From Paludibacter propionicigenes WB4 (lineage in GTDB: Bacteria; Bacteroidota; Bacteroidia; Bacteroidales; Paludibacteraceae), in contig NC_014734.1 in assembly GCF_000183135.1 (NCBI RefSeq), forward strand, positions 310,001 to 374,000: a stretch of 64,000 nt of DNA. Reading direction: 5' to 3'. A program made the translations under genes and the position numbers. A model generated the notes under the pieces. That model searched no databases. It was given only the letters and a program-made list of their open reading frames with translations, and was not told the DNA's origin. Below, piece after piece: positions 63,037 to 64,000 of this stretch (the first letter of the stretch is position 1; every line of letters begins with the position of its first letter).

Positions 63037-63065
63037 TTGTCATTTAAATTATATTAATATCTTTG
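63037..63065 (+). promoter_or_regulatory. Promoter of the SecDF-head-like gene
   Basis: TTG (63037-63039), an 18-nt spacer and TATCTTTG (63058-63065) fit the consensus, with a ~105-nt leader to the ATG at 63177. Confidence 0.6.
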
Positions 63066-63176
63066 CAATACGAATTCGTTAACAAGAAATGGGTAATAAT
63101 ATGACCGGATTATATTCCTGTATGCGAATAAGCAGTTAGCATAGCGAATTGTTAGGTGTAATTAAAAAAAAACAGT

Positions 63177-64000
63177 ATGACAAATAAACTGGTATTAATG
63201 ATATTTCTTATGCTGTCTTTGTTTGATTTAAAGGGAACCAATTTAAACTCAAAACAAAAACAAGATTCAATTATTGAAATTGATATTGAAGTTCAGCATC
63301 CATATATTGACAATATTGTTAGTGAATTAAAAACACTTAGTCTTCCTGATTTAAATGTAGTCTATAAAAACGACTCAATCGTAAGAATAACTTTTGTTCC
63401 CATATTTAAATCTAAACAACTGAAAAATATTTTAAGAAATGCAAGTATATATTTTCTTGATACTTATGAAGTTGAAGTGTTGACAAAGTCGTCAATCTTT
63501 AGTGTTTTTAGACAATATGGTATAAACGAAATACAATCTGGGAATTCTCATGTTGGAGACTTTGCAATTAGTGACACTTTGTTAATAAACAATTCTTTGA
63601 AAAAGAAAGATAACATAAAAGGACTACCTTCTGACTTAATTTTTGCATGGTGCAACACGTTAAAAAAAGATTCAATTGCATTATTTCTGATAAATAAGAA
63701 CAAAACGAGAAATAAACTGGACGAACAAAATTTTACAAATCTATCTATTGAGAAAAGCGTAACCAATATTGCTATAGAATTTGATAAAAATTGGAAACCG
63801 ACTAAATGGGAGAAGAGAGCAAATTATATAGTAAATTTCAAATTAGATAATTATGGCACCAAACAGTTTTATAATCTGACAAAGAATAATATAGGTAATC
63901 GCATTGCATTCAGTATTAACAATAAAATAATTAGCGTTCCACAAATAAATAGTACAATTGAAAAGGGCGAAGTTACAATGTCATTGACAGGAAAACAAGA
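63177..64000 (+). CDS. Secreted SecDF P1-head-like protein (partial, runs off window)
   Basis: ATG at 63177; 274 codons are open to the window end with no stop. A hydrophobic N-terminus (KLVLMIFLMLSLFDL) suggests a signal peptide. Residues ~210-274 resemble the SecD P1 head: VNFKLDNYGTKQFYNLTKNN, then GNRIAFSINNKIISVPQIN and IEKGEVTMSLTGK. An N-terminal ferredoxin-like part (about 35-105) resembles the P1 base. No SecD membrane domain is visible yet. Similar stand-alone SecDF-head proteins exist in Bacteroidota. The gene is AT-rich compared with neighbours. Confidence 0.6.
   Translation, partial: MTNKLVLMIFLMLSLFDLKGTNLNSKQKQDSIIEIDIEVQHPYIDNIVSELKTLSLPDLNVVYKNDSIVRITFVPIFKSKQLKNILRNASIYFLDTYEVEVLTKSSIFSVFRQYGINEIQSGNSHVGDFAISDTLLINNSLKKKDNIKGLPSDLIFAWCNTLKKDSIALFLINKNKTRNKLDEQNFTNLSIEKSVTNIAIEFDKNWKPTKWEKRANYIVNFKLDNYGTKQFYNLTKNNIGNRIAFSINNKIISVPQINSTIEKGEVTMSLTGKQ

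Noticed and set aside
63085-63160. attC-like sequence (TAACAA ... TTGTTAGGT) before the last gene
   Set aside because: GTTAGGT matches the core pattern, but the opposite RYYYAAC box is imperfect and no array of cassettes is seen.
1-64000. tRNA genes
   Set aside because: I looked for GGTTCGA-type T-arms with matching acceptor stems on both strands and found none convincing; a tRNAscan run would settle it.

Overview
The window comes from a Bacteroidota chromosome, most likely order Bacteroidales. A Paludibacter-like relative is a guess from gene content and is not proven. Signs of this are: recurring promoters of the form TTTG, about 19 nt, TAnnTTTG with few Shine-Dalgarno sites; a GGGtGRT protein paired with a NifU-like scaffold; the yceD-rpmF-fabH cluster; a 29-residue COX24-like basic protein after an HU gene; DUF1573 proteins; a LytTR membrane regulator; and methylmalonyl-CoA mutase chaperone MeaB, which fits propionate metabolism. 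I saw no rRNA, tRNA, CRISPR array, prophage, integrase or transposase.

0-8 kb is one leftward polysaccharide operon: two Wza-like export lipoproteins, a Wzc-like tyrosine kinase/co-polymerase, then GDP-fucose (gmd, fcl) and UDP-glucuronate (ugd) synthesis and a SemiSWEET-type transporter. No glycosyltransferase is present. 8-16 kb holds a lipoprotein, a periplasmic thioredoxin, mutY, an HU protein, the 29-aa protein, RNase G/E and ribosomal protein S1. 16-24 kb has an SGNH hydrolase, a marR-emrA-emrB-tolC efflux operon and thrS. 24-33 kb has a secreted Lys/Thr-rich protein, two thioredoxin-fold proteins, DUF1697, an RluB-type pseudouridine synthase with a very long repetitive N-terminus, a TIGR01777 epimerase, a large outer-membrane beta-barrel protein and a LytTR regulator.

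34-45 kb holds a methyltransferase behind a structured leader, the GGGtGRT/NifU-like pair interrupted by a four-helix-bundle gene, a GNAT protein, an M20 amidohydrolase, two DUF1573 proteins, meaB, an orphan DNA methyltransferase, and fabH-rpmF-yceD. 45-57 kb holds a sensor kinase, era, a three-gene envelope-stress-like cluster (YtxH, holin-like, small basic protein), L-serine dehydratase, RNase Z, a RimJ/L-type acetyltransferase, lptB, DUF4395, kbl-tdh (threonine degradation), DinB and a DbpA-like RNA helicase.

From 57.7 kb to the end the DNA is more accessory: a 21-bp minisatellite of two contiguous arrays, a HEPN-like orphan, an SDR/DUF2867 protein, a degenerate second copy of that gene's 5' end inside the promoter region of a porin gene, a second repeat array built of four 84-bp units (each four 21-bp subunits), and a secreted SecDF-P1-head-like protein cut by the window end. 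The best candidates for something undescribed are these two 21-bp-period arrays, the interrupted GGGtGRT/NifU-like operon, the methyltransferase leader RNA and a MITE-like element at 26 kb. Function assignments rest on motif recognition by eye; no database search was run.
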